NCBI GenBank assembly: GCA_002709645.1
Contig: PAQG01000002.1
Location: forward strand, 4,866-45,028
Direction of reading: 5' to 3'
DNA: 40,163 bases
From: Acidimicrobiaceae bacterium
GTDB taxonomy: Bacteria > Actinomycetota > Acidimicrobiia > Acidimicrobiales > UBA8592
A model generated the notes under the pieces. The model was not told the DNA's origin. It searched no databases and saw nothing but the letters and a program-made list of their open reading frames with translations. Each line of letters starts with the position of its first letter. Position 1 is the first letter of the stretch. Position numbers and translations under genes: made by a program. Positions 1-11,973 of the stretch are shown in pieces.

Positions 1-1071
1 AACTATGGTAACCCATCAGGTTCCCATGCAATGGCACGAAAAGCTCTCCGCGCCATCGACGACGCGAGAGATATCCTCGCGGAAACCCTTGGGTGCCGAG
101 CGCAAGAAATCATTTATACTTCGGGGGGAACCGAAGCAGACAACCTCGCTATTTTCGGAACACATAACGCCCTTGGCGGCACCATTATCTGCTCCGCGAC
201 CGAACACCACGCAGTTCTGGAACCCACAGAAACTATCGGAGGGCAGATCGCGAAAGTAAACCCAGACGGATTACTTGACCTAAATCACCTCGCAGATCTT
301 CTCAATGTAGAAACCACGCTTGTCTCAATAGGGTTAGTCAATGGCGAAACAGGAATCATCCAAGACCTAGAACCAATCTCTGACCTTATTAAGGAATTAG
401 CCCCTAACGCTCTTCTGCACACGGATGCGGTCCAGGGATTCCCTTGGTTGGATATTCCAACCGCAACAAAAACCGCTGACCTGATTAGTATCGCCGCACA
501 TAAATTCGGTGGCCCAAAAGGAATCGGGGTACTCGTCGCGAAAGAGAAAACGAAACTCGCCCCGATGCAACTAGGCGGCGGGCAAGAACAAGGAATCCGC
601 AGCGGAACCCAAGACGTGGCCGGAATCGTAGGAATGGCAGCTGCAGCACAACAGACAGCACAAACAAGGCAAGCGACGATTGAACGCATCACCCCACTCC
701 GCAATGAGCTAGCAGATGGGCTTACGACAATAGAGGGGAGCTATGAAACAGGGGTTTCAAAGAACCCAAACGGTGACACAGACCGGTCAAGAAAGGTAGC
801 TGGTTCCTGCCACATATGTTTCGAACAGATTGAAAGCGAAGCCCTACTCTTCCTACTTGAGCAAGAAAATATTCTTGCATCAGCTGCTTCATCTTGTTCA
901 AGCGGGGCTCAAGACCCCTCACATGTCCTAGCCGCAATGGGCTATAACCGTGAACTGGCGGGCGGATCCTTAAGGCTTTCTTTTGGATATAAGACATCAA
1001 ACGATGATGTAAAAACCGCTTTGGATATAATTCCAAGGTCAATAATGAAACTTAGAGAAACTGGATCATGA
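1..1071 (+). CDS. Cysteine desulfurase (NifS/IscS family), 5' end missing
   Basis: PLP enzyme that takes sulfur from L-cysteine as an enzyme-bound persulfide. The frame is open from base 1 and reads NYGNPSGSHA just before the first in-window ATG at 31, which matches the conserved NPS..H N-terminal region of the family, so the true start lies upstream of the window. Visible landmarks are the PLP-lysine motif AAHKFGGPKG, the GGGQEQGIRSGTQ segment, and the catalytic cysteine loop SSCSSG near the C terminus. The stop overlaps the start of mnmA by 4 bases (ATGA), so the two are probably translationally coupled. That pairing suggests this enzyme supplies sulfur for tRNA thiolation; a role in Fe-S assembly is also possible. 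Family confidence is high, exact subtype is not settled. Confidence 0.93.
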   Translation, partial: NYGNPSGSHAMARKALRAIDDARDILAETLGCRAQEIIYTSGGTEADNLAIFGTHNALGGTIICSATEHHAVLEPTETIGGQIAKVNPDGLLDLNHLADLLNVETTLVSIGLVNGETGIIQDLEPISDLIKELAPNALLHTDAVQGFPWLDIPTATKTADLISIAAHKFGGPKGIGVLVAKEKTKLAPMQLGGGQEQGIRSGTQDVAGIVGMAAAAQQTAQTRQATIERITPLRNELADGLTTIEGSYETGVSKNPNGDTDRSRKVAGSCHICFEQIESEALLFLLEQENILASAASSCSSGAQDPSHVLAAMGYNRELAGGSLRLSFGYKTSNDDVKTALDIIPRSIMKLRETGS

Positions 1072-2114
1072 AAAAAGCAGAAAAAATTCTTGTTGCCATG
1101 TCTGGCGGAGTTGATTCATCTGTCGCTGCTGCGGTGCTAATTGAAGAAGGCTTCGATGTCACCGGCGTAACGATGAAACTTTGGGGTGGTTCCTCTGATA
1201 CCGGATGCTGCTCTGTCTCAGACGTGATTGATGCTCGAAGAGTAGCTGACCAATTGGGAATACCCCACCATGTTTTTAATTTCGGCGATGAATTTGATGC
1301 CCATGTTGTTGAACCGTATGTAGCAGCGCACGCTATTGGCGAAACCCCGAACCCATGCATTGAGTGCAACCGGCATGTGAAGTTCGATAAATTATTTCGA
1401 CGGGCGAACGCCCTCGGGTTTGACATGATTGCAACAGGGCATCACGCCCAAATCACTGAGGAAAACGGAAATTTCCGAATCATGAGGTCAGTGGACCAGT
1501 CAAAGGATCAATCCTATGTGCTTCATATGCTCACCCAAGACCAGCTTCAAAAACTACGATTTCCAATCGGGACAATGACCAAGAAACAAGTTCGTGAAAA
1601 AGCTAATGCGTTATCGCTGCAAACAGCAGGGAAAGCAGATAGTCAAGATGTGTGTTTCATTAGTAAAACGAAAGGGGGACGCCAACTCTTCCTCGAAGAA
1701 CGCTTAGAGATGACCTCCGGGCAAGTCATTGATACAACTGGAACAAAAATCGCTGAAGTAGAAGCAGTCGAAATGGTCACGATAGGTCAAAGGAAAGGAT
1801 TAGGGGTCTCCGGAGAAAGAAACCCCCGCTACGCAATAGATGTAAACGTGCAGCAGGCAACGGTAACCGTTGGGTCAAAAGATGACCTCTTTTGCCAAGA
1901 AACTCCGATAGTCAATTTGCACTGGGTTGGGAACCCAGACTCTGACGTATTGGATGTCCAAACAAGCGCACATGGAAAGACTTCCCCAGCCCGAGTAGAT
2001 GGGCGAGTCATTTGGGAAGAACCACGCATGAAAGTAGCACCAGGGCAGTCAGTGGTTTTTTACAAAGACAATGAAGTAGTCGGCTCTGCTACTGCAACAA
2101 AAACCACCGTTTAG
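1068..2114 (+). CDS. mnmA: tRNA-specific 2-thiouridylase MnmA
   Basis: Forms 2-thiouridine at wobble position 34 of Glu, Gln and Lys tRNAs, using ATP and relayed sulfur. The 348-residue length is normal. The PP-loop SGGVDSS is at residues 12-18. The two catalytic cysteines are in place: C97 in TPNPCIEC and C196 in SQDVCFI. The GHHAQI motif lies between them, and the C-terminal region has the IGQRKGLG segment typical of the central domain. The start ATG overlaps the stop of the upstream cysteine desulfurase (ATGA), which fits a sulfur donor-acceptor pair. It converges with the membrane-protein gene downstream, 3 bases apart. Confidence 0.97.
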   Translation: MKKAEKILVAMSGGVDSSVAAAVLIEEGFDVTGVTMKLWGGSSDTGCCSVSDVIDARRVADQLGIPHHVFNFGDEFDAHVVEPYVAAHAIGETPNPCIECNRHVKFDKLFRRANALGFDMIATGHHAQITEENGNFRIMRSVDQSKDQSYVLHMLTQDQLQKLRFPIGTMTKKQVREKANALSLQTAGKADSQDVCFISKTKGGRQLFLEERLEMTSGQVIDTTGTKIAEVEAVEMVTIGQRKGLGVSGERNPRYAIDVNVQQATVTVGSKDDLFCQETPIVNLHWVGNPDSDVLDVQTSAHGKTSPARVDGRVIWEEPRMKVAPGQSVVFYKDNEVVGSATATKTTV

Positions 2115-2117
2115 CTA

Positions 2118-2990
2118 CTAAAGCGAAGGGATCGAACGACGTTTCGCTTCCTCTAACGTTAAAGACGTTAGCGAAGGGGCTACAAGGAAAGAATCTACTG
2201 GCACTATTTCAGGTGGGGCAAGAGGGTTAATTTGCAGAGACAAATCCACGGATTCAATAAGTGATACTTCCAATGCCAAACCAATAGATGACAACGTAAG
2301 GTCCTTACCCTGAGAACTTATTGGCGCAGGCTGAATGTTTCGAATAGCGGTTCTTCGAACCAGAAACGGGTCAGCGACGACCATCCCATCATGCACCACC
2401 AATCCTGCAGGTACGAAAACCAGCCAGCGTTTCGCGAGCGCAGACAGCGAGCGATATGCAAAAAAACAGCAAATCACCCCAACAACAGCGCAAACCACGC
2501 CATAGAAAAATTGTTGAGAAGCGATCAGCAATGGTGGAAAGATAACGGTTCCGGCGATCAGCATCCACGCTAAGGCTATAGGTCCAAGAAGGAATGGCCC
2601 TGGCGGCCGCAACGGTACGCGGATCTCATCACCGTAGGAAGAGCCATTGACAAACCAGAAACCAACAGTTGGCAATAAACACATAGACGCTGCAAAACTC
2701 GTAGCGATAAGCAACACCACAGAGGAAAAACTTATATCAGATTCAATAGAACCCCATATTGTAAGAACAACAGAAATAGGCACTAAGACCCTAAATAGGG
2801 TGAGTAAACTGGCAGAAGGGATTAGAGAAACAGCAAGGACTACTGACCAAAGCAGCCACAAGCCAATGAAAGACGTAATCTGGACAGGGTCACTGCGAGA
2901 AGACAAAACAGCATCAAAAACACCGTAACCAGCGAAGGGGAGACACAACCATGCAAGGCGGAAAGCTAACATCCAGGAAATTTTCGTCAC
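2118..2990 (-). CDS. Hypothetical multi-pass membrane protein
   Basis: A 290-residue protein of unknown function. The first two thirds carry about five or six hydrophobic segments, for example around FIGLWLLWSVVLAVS, FSSVVLLIATSFAA, IALAWMLIAGTVIF and VVCAVVGVICCFFA. The last third is soluble and begins after AKRWLVFVPAGLVVHDG; the segment resembles the start of a PH-like or small beta domain, but I cannot assign a family. The called start is GTG; an in-frame ATG six codons later is an alternative. It is divergent from ligA with a 72-base gap and converges with mnmA. Base composition is like its neighbours, so it is probably a resident gene. Confidence 0.75.
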   Translation of the reverse strand: MTKISWMLAFRLAWLCLPFAGYGVFDAVLSSRSDPVQITSFIGLWLLWSVVLAVSLIPSASLLTLFRVLVPISVVLTIWGSIESDISFSSVVLLIATSFAASMCLLPTVGFWFVNGSSYGDEIRVPLRPPGPFLLGPIALAWMLIAGTVIFPPLLIASQQFFYGVVCAVVGVICCFFAYRSLSALAKRWLVFVPAGLVVHDGMVVADPFLVRRTAIRNIQPAPISSQGKDLTLSSIGLALEVSLIESVDLSLQINPLAPPEIVPVDSFLVAPSLTSLTLEEAKRRSIPSL

Positions 2991-3056
2991 ATATGGATGT
3001 TCGCAGTTCTAATAGCCATCACGCCAATCCTAAACCCGACTTCCCAGCAGAAATGA

Positions 3057-5748
<2,692 letters not shown>

Positions 5749-5752
<4 letters not shown>

Positions 5753-6240
5753 AGAGCGGTGAAACACCATTCGATGCTTTGACGGTTTTCTGGATCCGAT
5801 AACGGCCAATACACGGCAATAACGCAATTGCGGTCACCCAATAACTCTGGGACAGCTCTACCTTCTAAAGGCTGATACAGAAACCTGTTAAGAGTTGAAC
5901 CGAAACTCCCACTTGTTTCAGCACTCTTTCTTGGATTATCTAAATCTCGTAAGATGTTTATTTGATCCGGAGGGATGGGAGTCCCATTGATAGTAAGTTC
6001 GGCTTCATAACCTGCGATGAGGTCAATCCCAACAAAACTTTGTCGGAGAACTTCGGAACCAGGTTCCGGCAACAAAGATTCAATAATCGGGTTCCCTTCA
6101 ACTCGAATATCGCCACTGTCTTGACTGGAAAGAGCAAAACCTAGAATCACGCCACAAATACCAAGAGTTACCATTAATGGGCCGATCACTCTAGAAAACA
6201 GGCTTCGCGTTTCCTTCCTTTTCGCATCAGAACCGTCCAT
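5749..6240 (-). CDS. Hypothetical single-pass membrane protein
   Basis: About 163 residues from the ATG at 6240; an upstream in-frame TTG at 6276 would add 12 residues, and neither has a convincing ribosome binding site. A basic cytoplasmic N terminus (DAKRKETRSLFSR) precedes one membrane segment (VIGPLMVTLGICGVILGFAL). About 120 extracytoplasmic residues follow, with two cysteines (GDRNCVIAVYW and IEWCFTAL) that could form a disulfide. The topology is N-in. I recognise no family. It is divergent from the PASTA pseudokinase at 6323, so the two may share a control region and a cell-envelope theme, which is inference only. Confidence 0.7.
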
Positions 6241-6322
6241 GGTCCCATTCTGCCAGATCTCAGATAACTGATACAATCGCAGGGCGTATGCAAATTCTCT
6301 TCAGCAGTAATACGCTCGGTAT

Positions 6323-7975
6323 GTGCCCATATCTACACCATCTCATGCCGGAAAGGTCATTAACGGCCGTTACCGACTAATTACCCTGCTTGGATCAGGA
6401 TCTTTGGGGCAGGTTTACCTAGCTGACGATATTCCCCAGCGCCGACAAGTAGCTGTGAAAGTATTGCATGATTCGCTTATTAATGATGAGGAATCTATTG
6501 AAAAATTCCGTAAGGAAACAGAAATCGCTGCATCTCTTACACACCCCAATGTCATAGATACCTACGAGTGGGGAGAGGGTGAGATTCCATTTACGGTCAT
6601 GGAATATTTAAGTGGCGGAACTTTGCAAGAAATGTTGGAGAGAACGTCTGCATTGACGATATCGCAAGCGGTTGTGATAGGTGTAGCAGCTTCTGAAGGT
6701 CTTGACTATGTCCACAAACGGGGGATCATTCAACGAGAACTGAAACCTAAGAAAATCCTATTCAATAGCGAAGGACGGGTAAAGCTCGGTGGCTTTGCTC
6801 TAGCCGCAGATCTATCGGGAACTGCTCTCACTGAAAAAAGCAAATACGCTTCACCCGAACATAGAGAAGAGAAAACAATTGGTACAGCGAGCGATATTTA
6901 TTCTTTAGCGCTTGTTCTCACCGAATTAGTTCTTGGCAAAGACCATGTTGGCCAAGATGCACAAACCGACTCGGCTGAATCCGTCAGCGATCCTGCTGAA
7001 GCCATTTTTGGGAGTATTACTCCGGCGATCACGAAAGCTTTGACTTATGAACCAAGCAACCGGCCGGATGCCGAAACCTTTAGAGATATGCTCGTTGAAG
7101 CAAGCAAGGAACTTAGCCGACCCGACCCTTTGCCTATCAAGAGCGGGCTAGGTATAAGTATTACAACTCCAGTCAATCCTGATGACACAGACGCAAATAA
7201 CCCTAAAAAGCTAACTCCTTTCACGCGAATAAAAAAAGCTGCCCAATTTGTAGCATCACGCTTCCGAAGGTGGACATGGTTGCTACTTATGGCCGCATTA
7301 ATCGCAGGTGTTATTTCCCTAGTGTATGTAAATGACGATGAAGAAATCATAAATATTAGAGAAGTTCCAGATGTAATTGGGTTAACTCCGCAAAGCCTCC
7401 TAGATCAAGTAAGTAGTTTCTGGGAATTGGAGGAAGCCTTAACAAGAGAAGATGGATCTACCGCGGGGACTATTTTAAAGACAATCCCACTATCAGGGGA
7501 ATTACTTGAAGAAGGTCAAATCCTCACGTATTACGTGTCGCAAGGGTCAGAGTTAAGAGATATCCCTCTTGGGCTCACTGGGTTAAGCATCCAAGACGCA
7601 GAAGCTGCTCTTCTCGGCGCAAGGCTAACTCTTGGTGTTATTACCCAACAGTCGGATGAAGATATAGGAATTGGTCTAGTGATTGGCCCCGCAAACCAAG
7701 ATTCAGAAATGCCGACAGGTTCTCCAGTTGATTTGATCGTAAGTTCCGGCCCAGAACTTAGGACGATTCCAGTTGACTTAGAGGGGAATTCTTTTGAAGA
7801 TGCGGAAACAGCCCTAGTTCTTGAAGGTTTACAAGTTCGAAAGCAAGAGGTGTATCACCCCACTATCCCAGAAGGGATAGTAATTATGCTCAATCCCGCC
7901 TCAGGTGAAGCACTTTTGAGAGACTCGTTCGTAGATTTGATCGTTTCCCTTGGACCTGAACCGTTAGCAGAATAA
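6323..7975 (+). CDS. PASTA-domain receptor-type Ser/Thr protein kinase homologue, predicted pseudokinase
   Basis: A 550-residue PknB-type architecture: a cytoplasmic kinase fold (about residues 14-270), one membrane helix (about 317-337, LLLMAALIAGVISLVYV), then three extracellular PASTA repeats (about 345-412, 413-480 and 481-550). The glycine loop GSGSLGQV and ATP lysine K46 (VAVKVL) are kept, as is the SPE motif near 177. The catalytic core is changed. HRDxKPxN reads QRELKPKK (D to E139, N to K144) and DFG reads GFA (D to G157). Phosphotransfer is therefore probably lost or very weak. PASTA modules bind peptidoglycan or lipid II in related proteins, so a scaffold or sensor role in wall growth is likely. 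The start is GTG at 6323. Confidence 0.92.
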   Translation: MPISTPSHAGKVINGRYRLITLLGSGSLGQVYLADDIPQRRQVAVKVLHDSLINDEESIEKFRKETEIAASLTHPNVIDTYEWGEGEIPFTVMEYLSGGTLQEMLERTSALTISQAVVIGVAASEGLDYVHKRGIIQRELKPKKILFNSEGRVKLGGFALAADLSGTALTEKSKYASPEHREEKTIGTASDIYSLALVLTELVLGKDHVGQDAQTDSAESVSDPAEAIFGSITPAITKALTYEPSNRPDAETFRDMLVEASKELSRPDPLPIKSGLGISITTPVNPDDTDANNPKKLTPFTRIKKAAQFVASRFRRWTWLLLMAALIAGVISLVYVNDDEEIINIREVPDVIGLTPQSLLDQVSSFWELEEALTREDGSTAGTILKTIPLSGELLEEGQILTYYVSQGSELRDIPLGLTGLSIQDAEAALLGARLTLGVITQQSDEDIGIGLVIGPANQDSEMPTGSPVDLIVSSGPELRTIPVDLEGNSFEDAETALVLEGLQVRKQEVYHPTIPEGIVIMLNPASGEALLRDSFVDLIVSLGPEPLAE

Positions 7976-8071
7976 TCAAACGAAAAATAGGTGAGATGCC
8001 TGAAGTGTAAAATGGCTACATCGAGATAAGGCCTATAGGGACGTCAGCCTCCTGAGTTGGGTAGACTCATC

Positions 8072-8377
8072 ATGATGTCAGAACCAATTTCACCTGAGGA
8101 GGTAGCGCACGTCGCGTACCTTGCCCGTCTTCGTCTTACTGAAGACGAATTAAGTCGTTTCACTGAACAACTCGGAGCGATCCTTAACCACGCCGAAGAT
8201 GTAGAAGCTTTAGAACTGGACGACACTGAACCTATGTCCCACCCGCTTCCCATTGAGAATACGATGCGAGAAGATACCCCAAGCCCCATGCTTAAACCTT
8301 CTGACTTCCTTCCTGAAGCACCAGCAGTAGAAGATGGAAGATTCCTTGTGCCTAAAATCCTTGGTGAAGAGCCATGA
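8072..8377 (+). CDS. gatC: Aspartyl/glutamyl-tRNA amidotransferase subunit C
   Basis: The small subunit of the GatCAB complex, which converts Glu-tRNA(Gln) and/or Asp-tRNA(Asn) to the amide form; it stabilises GatA. About 101 residues, with the typical N-terminal motif ISPEEVAHVAYLARLRLTED and the C-terminal region rich in acidic residues ending [13 protein letters not shown] take the ATG at 8072 (a second ATG is adjacent at 8075) rather than an in-frame TTG at 8057, because GatC proteins start shortly before this conserved helix. Its stop overlaps the gatA start (ATGA). It is the first gene of gatC-gatA-gatB. Confidence 0.95.
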   Translation: MMSEPISPEEVAHVAYLARLRLTEDELSRFTEQLGAILNHAEDVEALELDDTEPMSHPLPIENTMREDTPSPMLKPSDFLPEAPAVEDGRFLVPKILGEEP

Positions 8378-9825
8378 GTAGCATGGTTCCTGATCAGTAC
8401 CAAAGCGCTAGTGAAATAGCCGAACTTGTAACCACTGGTGAGATCTCGGCAATTGAAATACTTGAGCGACACCTCAATCATATTGAACAATACGAAAAAG
8501 ATGTTCACGCATTTAACTTGGTAACTATCGACGAAGCTAGAGCAGCAGCAGAAGAGACCGACAAGCTAATCGCCAAAGGCGAGAGAGTAGGGCCGTTAGC
8601 TGGAGTACCAGTAGCAGTTAAAGACAACCTTTGTACGGAAGGGATACCCACTACAGCAAGTTCAAAGATCCTTGAAGGTTGGAAACCACCCTACGACGCA
8701 ACTGTTGTGAAGAAACTTAAAGAAGCAGGAGCGACAATTGTAGGTAAAACAAATTTAGATGAATTTGCTATGGGAAGTTCAACAGAGAATTCGGCTTTTG
8801 GCCCTACGCGAAACCCTCATGACCTTTCGTGTGTCCCTGGCGGGTCAAGCGGCGGAAGTGCAGCAGCTGTCGCAGCAGGGTTTGCCCCTATCGCCATAGG
8901 TTCAGACACTGGCGGTTCAATCCGGCAACCAGCATCCCTTTGTGGAGTCGTTGGCGTCAAACCCACGTATGGGGGAGTCTCACGGTACGGGCTGCTAGCA
9001 TTCGCTAGCTCGTTGGATCAAGTAGGACCTTTCGCCACATCTGTTAAAGATGCGGCAATTGTTCATGAAGTCATCGGAGGTTATGACCCGCTAGATTCAA
9101 CAAGCATCAAACAAACCAGTAATTCTTTCTTGGAAGTGTTAGATAAAGACATCAGCACACTTAAAGTAGGCGTCATTAGCGAACTAATGGGAGGGATAGA
9201 TGGTATCACCCGTGAAGTTATTGAACAGGCAAACAAAGCTGTCTCGGTTTTGTCTGCTGCTGGAGCGCAAGTTGAAGAAATTTCTCTTCCTGCAGCGTTG
9301 TATTGTTTATCAGCGTATTACCTCATCGCACCAGCAGAAGCATCAAGTAACCTCAGTCGCTATGACGGGGTCCGTTACGGGTTAAGAATTGATGGTGCCA
9401 ATCTGAATGAAATGAACGTCAACACGAGGACTGAAGGGTTTGGGGATGAAGTCAAACGGAGAATCATGCTTGGCACATATGCGCTATCCGCAGGATACTA
9501 TGACGCGTACTATGGGAAAGCACTGAAAGTTCGGAGACTCTTAGCAGAGAACTTTGCTGCTCTGTATAAAGAATATGATGTCCTCCTTTCCCCGACTTCT
9601 CCCTGCACTGCCTTCAAGCTAGGGGAGAAGGTAAGTGACCCAATGACAATGTATGTAAACGATGTTTGCACTATTCCTTCCAACCTTGTTGGCCATCCAG
9701 CTATTTCCATCCCATTTGGTCATGGGCAGGATGGGATGCCGATAGGGGTGCAAATACTTGCACCCCCAATGAAGGAACCGGTGATGTATCAAGTAGCGCA
9801 TACCTTGGAAATGGCAGCACAATGA
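8374..9825 (+). CDS. gatA: Glutamyl-tRNA(Gln) amidotransferase subunit A
   Basis: The amidase subunit that releases ammonia from glutamine for the transamidation. At 483 residues it is full length. The Ser-cisSer-Lys triad is visible: K83 in VAVKDNL, S158 in the GGSSGGS signature, and S182 in [12 protein letters not shown]. The start overlaps the gatC stop and the stop overlaps the gatB start, both by ATGA, so the three subunits should be made in step. A complete GatCAB implies the organism uses the indirect route for Gln-tRNA and/or Asn-tRNA; whether GlnRS or AsnRS exists elsewhere cannot be seen here. Confidence 0.98.
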   Translation: MSSMVPDQYQSASEIAELVTTGEISAIEILERHLNHIEQYEKDVHAFNLVTIDEARAAAEETDKLIAKGERVGPLAGVPVAVKDNLCTEGIPTTASSKILEGWKPPYDATVVKKLKEAGATIVGKTNLDEFAMGSSTENSAFGPTRNPHDLSCVPGGSSGGSAAAVAAGFAPIAIGSDTGGSIRQPASLCGVVGVKPTYGGVSRYGLLAFASSLDQVGPFATSVKDAAIVHEVIGGYDPLDSTSIKQTSNSFLEVLDKDISTLKVGVISELMGGIDGITREVIEQANKAVSVLSAAGAQVEEISLPAALYCLSAYYLIAPAEASSNLSRYDGVRYGLRIDGANLNEMNVNTRTEGFGDEVKRRIMLGTYALSAGYYDAYYGKALKVRRLLAENFAALYKEYDVLLSPTSPCTAFKLGEKVSDPMTMYVNDVCTIPSNLVGHPAISIPFGHGQDGMPIGVQILAPPMKEPVMYQVAHTLEMAAQ

Positions 9826-11249
9826 ATCAGGAAATCTTTAAAGATAATTGGGAACTTATAGTGGGGCTAGAAGTCCATACTGAGCTTGCAACGAAAACAA
9901 AACTTTTTTGTGGATGCCTTAACCAGTTTGGAAATGAGCCGAATACAAATGTTTGCCCAGTTTGCTTAGGGCTTCCTGGCTCCTTGCCAGTTGTGAATGA
10001 AATAGCAGTTTATTTCGCTATGCAATTAGGGAGAGCATTACATTGCTCAGTGAACCGGTCAGTATTCGCACGCAAAAACTATTTTTACCCAGATATGCCA
10101 AAGGATTACCAAATCAGCCAATACGACTTACCTACGAATCTTGAAGGTTACCTTGAGCTACCAAGTGGAGAAACAATAGGAATTGAACGAGCGCATATAG
10201 AAGAAGACACTGGCAAAACTACCCATATTGGAACGAGTGGGAGAATCTCTGGAGCTGATTACTCCTTAGTGGACTACAACCGTGCAGGTGTTCCATTGAT
10301 TGAAATCGTAAGCAAGCCTGAAATACGAACTATTGAACAGGCTAAAGCGTATGTTTCTGAACTACGCGGGATTATCTTGGCTCTAGAAATATCGGACGCG
10401 AAAATGGAAGAAGGCTCAATACGAGTAGATGCAAATGTTTCTGTTCGTGAAATTGGCGAGAATGACTTAAGAACACGATGTGAAATAAAAAACGTTAACT
10501 CACTTAAATCACTTGGCCGAGCAATTGAGTATGAAGCGAATCGACACATCGGCCTTTACAAAAATGGGGAATCTCCGAGACAGGAAACCCGTCACTGGGA
10601 TGAAAACGCAGGAAGAACCCGTTCTGGCCGGTCAAAGGAAGATGCAGAAGATTACCGTTACTTCCCTGAACCCGATTTAGTGCCCCTCAACCCCAGCGAA
10701 GAAACAATTACGAAGATTGATCAAGAGATGCCCGAATTGCCTTCTAAACGAAGGGAAAAATTGGCAAACCTAACCGGAGTGAAACCAAGTGACGTAGCCC
10801 TGCTTGTAGAACGAAACCATGATGTCTTCGCTTTAGATGTTATTAGAAGAGGAGGACTACCTGATCAAGTAGTGAAACACCTGGTGAATAACTTATCTGC
10901 CGGCTTAGGAGAATTAACAGCAGAATCTCTCGCACAATTGGTTCAAATGGAAAACAAGTCAGAAATAACCAGTACACAAGCAAAGAAAATGCTCGGAGAA
11001 CTAGTCCAAAGAGGAGGTACTCCGGCAGAGTTAGCAACCGAATTAGGATTTGAGGCAATTGAAACAAATGAAATAGAGAATCTAGTGGACCAACTCATTA
11101 ATCAGCATTCTGATGAGTGGGAGCGTTTCTGCTCAGGTGATACGAAAGTCCAAGGATTTTTCGTCGGTCAGGTAATGAAAGCAACATCTGGCCAAGCAGA
11201 CGGAAAGCTCATAAACCAAATCCTAAACGAACGCTCAACAAGTAAATAA
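9822..11249 (+). CDS. gatB: Aspartyl/glutamyl-tRNA amidotransferase subunit B
   Basis: The tRNA-binding, ATP-dependent kinase subunit of GatCAB that activates the misacylated tRNA. It has 475 residues from the ATG at 9822. A longer in-frame opening back to 9666 lies inside gatA and is not used. Hallmarks are the N-terminal LIVGLEVHTEL, the cysteine cluster CGCLNQFG...CPVCLGLPG, YPDMPKDYQISQYD, and the DYNRAGVPLIEIV motif, plus a C-terminal YqeY-like helical tail. The ATGA overlap with gatA shows coupling. It is followed by a 55-base gap before the next gene on the same strand. Confidence 0.98.
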   Translation: MNQEIFKDNWELIVGLEVHTELATKTKLFCGCLNQFGNEPNTNVCPVCLGLPGSLPVVNEIAVYFAMQLGRALHCSVNRSVFARKNYFYPDMPKDYQISQYDLPTNLEGYLELPSGETIGIERAHIEEDTGKTTHIGTSGRISGADYSLVDYNRAGVPLIEIVSKPEIRTIEQAKAYVSELRGIILALEISDAKMEEGSIRVDANVSVREIGENDLRTRCEIKNVNSLKSLGRAIEYEANRHIGLYKNGESPRQETRHWDENAGRTRSGRSKEDAEDYRYFPEPDLVPLNPSEETITKIDQEMPELPSKRREKLANLTGVKPSDVALLVERNHDVFALDVIRRGGLPDQVVKHLVNNLSAGLGELTAESLAQLVQMENKSEITSTQAKKMLGELVQRGGTPAELATELGFEAIETNEIENLVDQLINQHSDEWERFCSGDTKVQGFFVGQVMKATSGQADGKLINQILNERSTSK

Positions 11250-11304
11250 GCACTGCTAACGTATATATGCCCAACAATAGATTCTGTGCGGTACGGTCCA
11301 AAGT

Positions 11305-11973
11305 ATGGGAGAAACACTAAAGAACCTATTTTCAAGTTCTGTAGCCGTTATGGAAACTCGTACTCCAACGGCCGATACATCATTTCTCTCACCAGAGGAA
11401 CGAACCTATCTAGAGAATGTTTCACAAAATCGTAAAAGAGAATTCATCGCAGGCCGCTTCTGCGCTCGCGAAGCAATGGAGTCAGCAAACATATCCCCAG
11501 AACATATCCGTATAGGGGAAAGAGGGGAGCCAATCTGGCCTCATAATATCGTGGGGTCAATAACGCATTCACATGGTTATGCCGCTGCTGCAGTCGCAAA
11601 AAAATCAGAAGTCCTTTCACTGGGCTTAGATGCAGAAACAGACGAACCTCTGTCTTCCAAAGTGCTTCAAAGAATAGGTAATGATCAAGAACAAGAATGG
11701 GTTAAATCTGTTGATGGCTCACTTATCCAAAACCCGGGGAAAGTCCTTTTCTCAGCGAAGGAAGCAACATACAAAGCGTGGTATCCCATTACCCAAGAAT
11801 GGTTAGGTTTCCAAGAAGCCCACATTCATTTCCACAGTGACGAGAACACCTTCACAGTGCAGATTCAAAAGAAAGGCCCATTTAAAAAACTTTTCGGGAA
11901 ATTCGCTATACAGCAGGGCATAATCTTGACAGCTATTGAAATACCTTCCCCACAATCTGAAATTCAGTCGTGA
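11305..11973 (+). CDS. 4'-phosphopantetheinyl transferase (EntD/Sfp family)
   Basis: Transfers phosphopantetheine from CoA to a serine on acyl or peptidyl carrier proteins. It has 222 residues. The two magnesium-binding signature motifs are present: GLDAE at about residue 112 and FSAKEATYKAWYP at about residue 150. The CoA-binding stretch GRFCAREA and SITHSHGYAAAAV are typical of the EntD branch. The start at 11305 gives a slightly long N terminus; an ATG at 11350 is an alternative. No carrier protein or synthase lies nearby, so the target is elsewhere. Its stop overlaps the next start by GTGA, so it is coupled to the glycosyltransferase. Confidence 0.88.
   Translation: MGETLKNLFSSSVAVMETRTPTADTSFLSPEERTYLENVSQNRKREFIAGRFCAREAMESANISPEHIRIGERGEPIWPHNIVGSITHSHGYAAAAVAKKSEVLSLGLDAETDEPLSSKVLQRIGNDQEQEWVKSVDGSLIQNPGKVLFSAKEATYKAWYPITQEWLGFQEAHIHFHSDENTFTVQIQKKGPFKKLFGKFAIQQGIILTAIEIPSPQSEIQS

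Noticed and set aside
9666-9821. Upstream extension of gatB by 52 codons
   Set aside because: It lies entirely inside gatA in another frame and lacks GatB similarity; the ATGA overlap at 9822 gives the standard GatB start.
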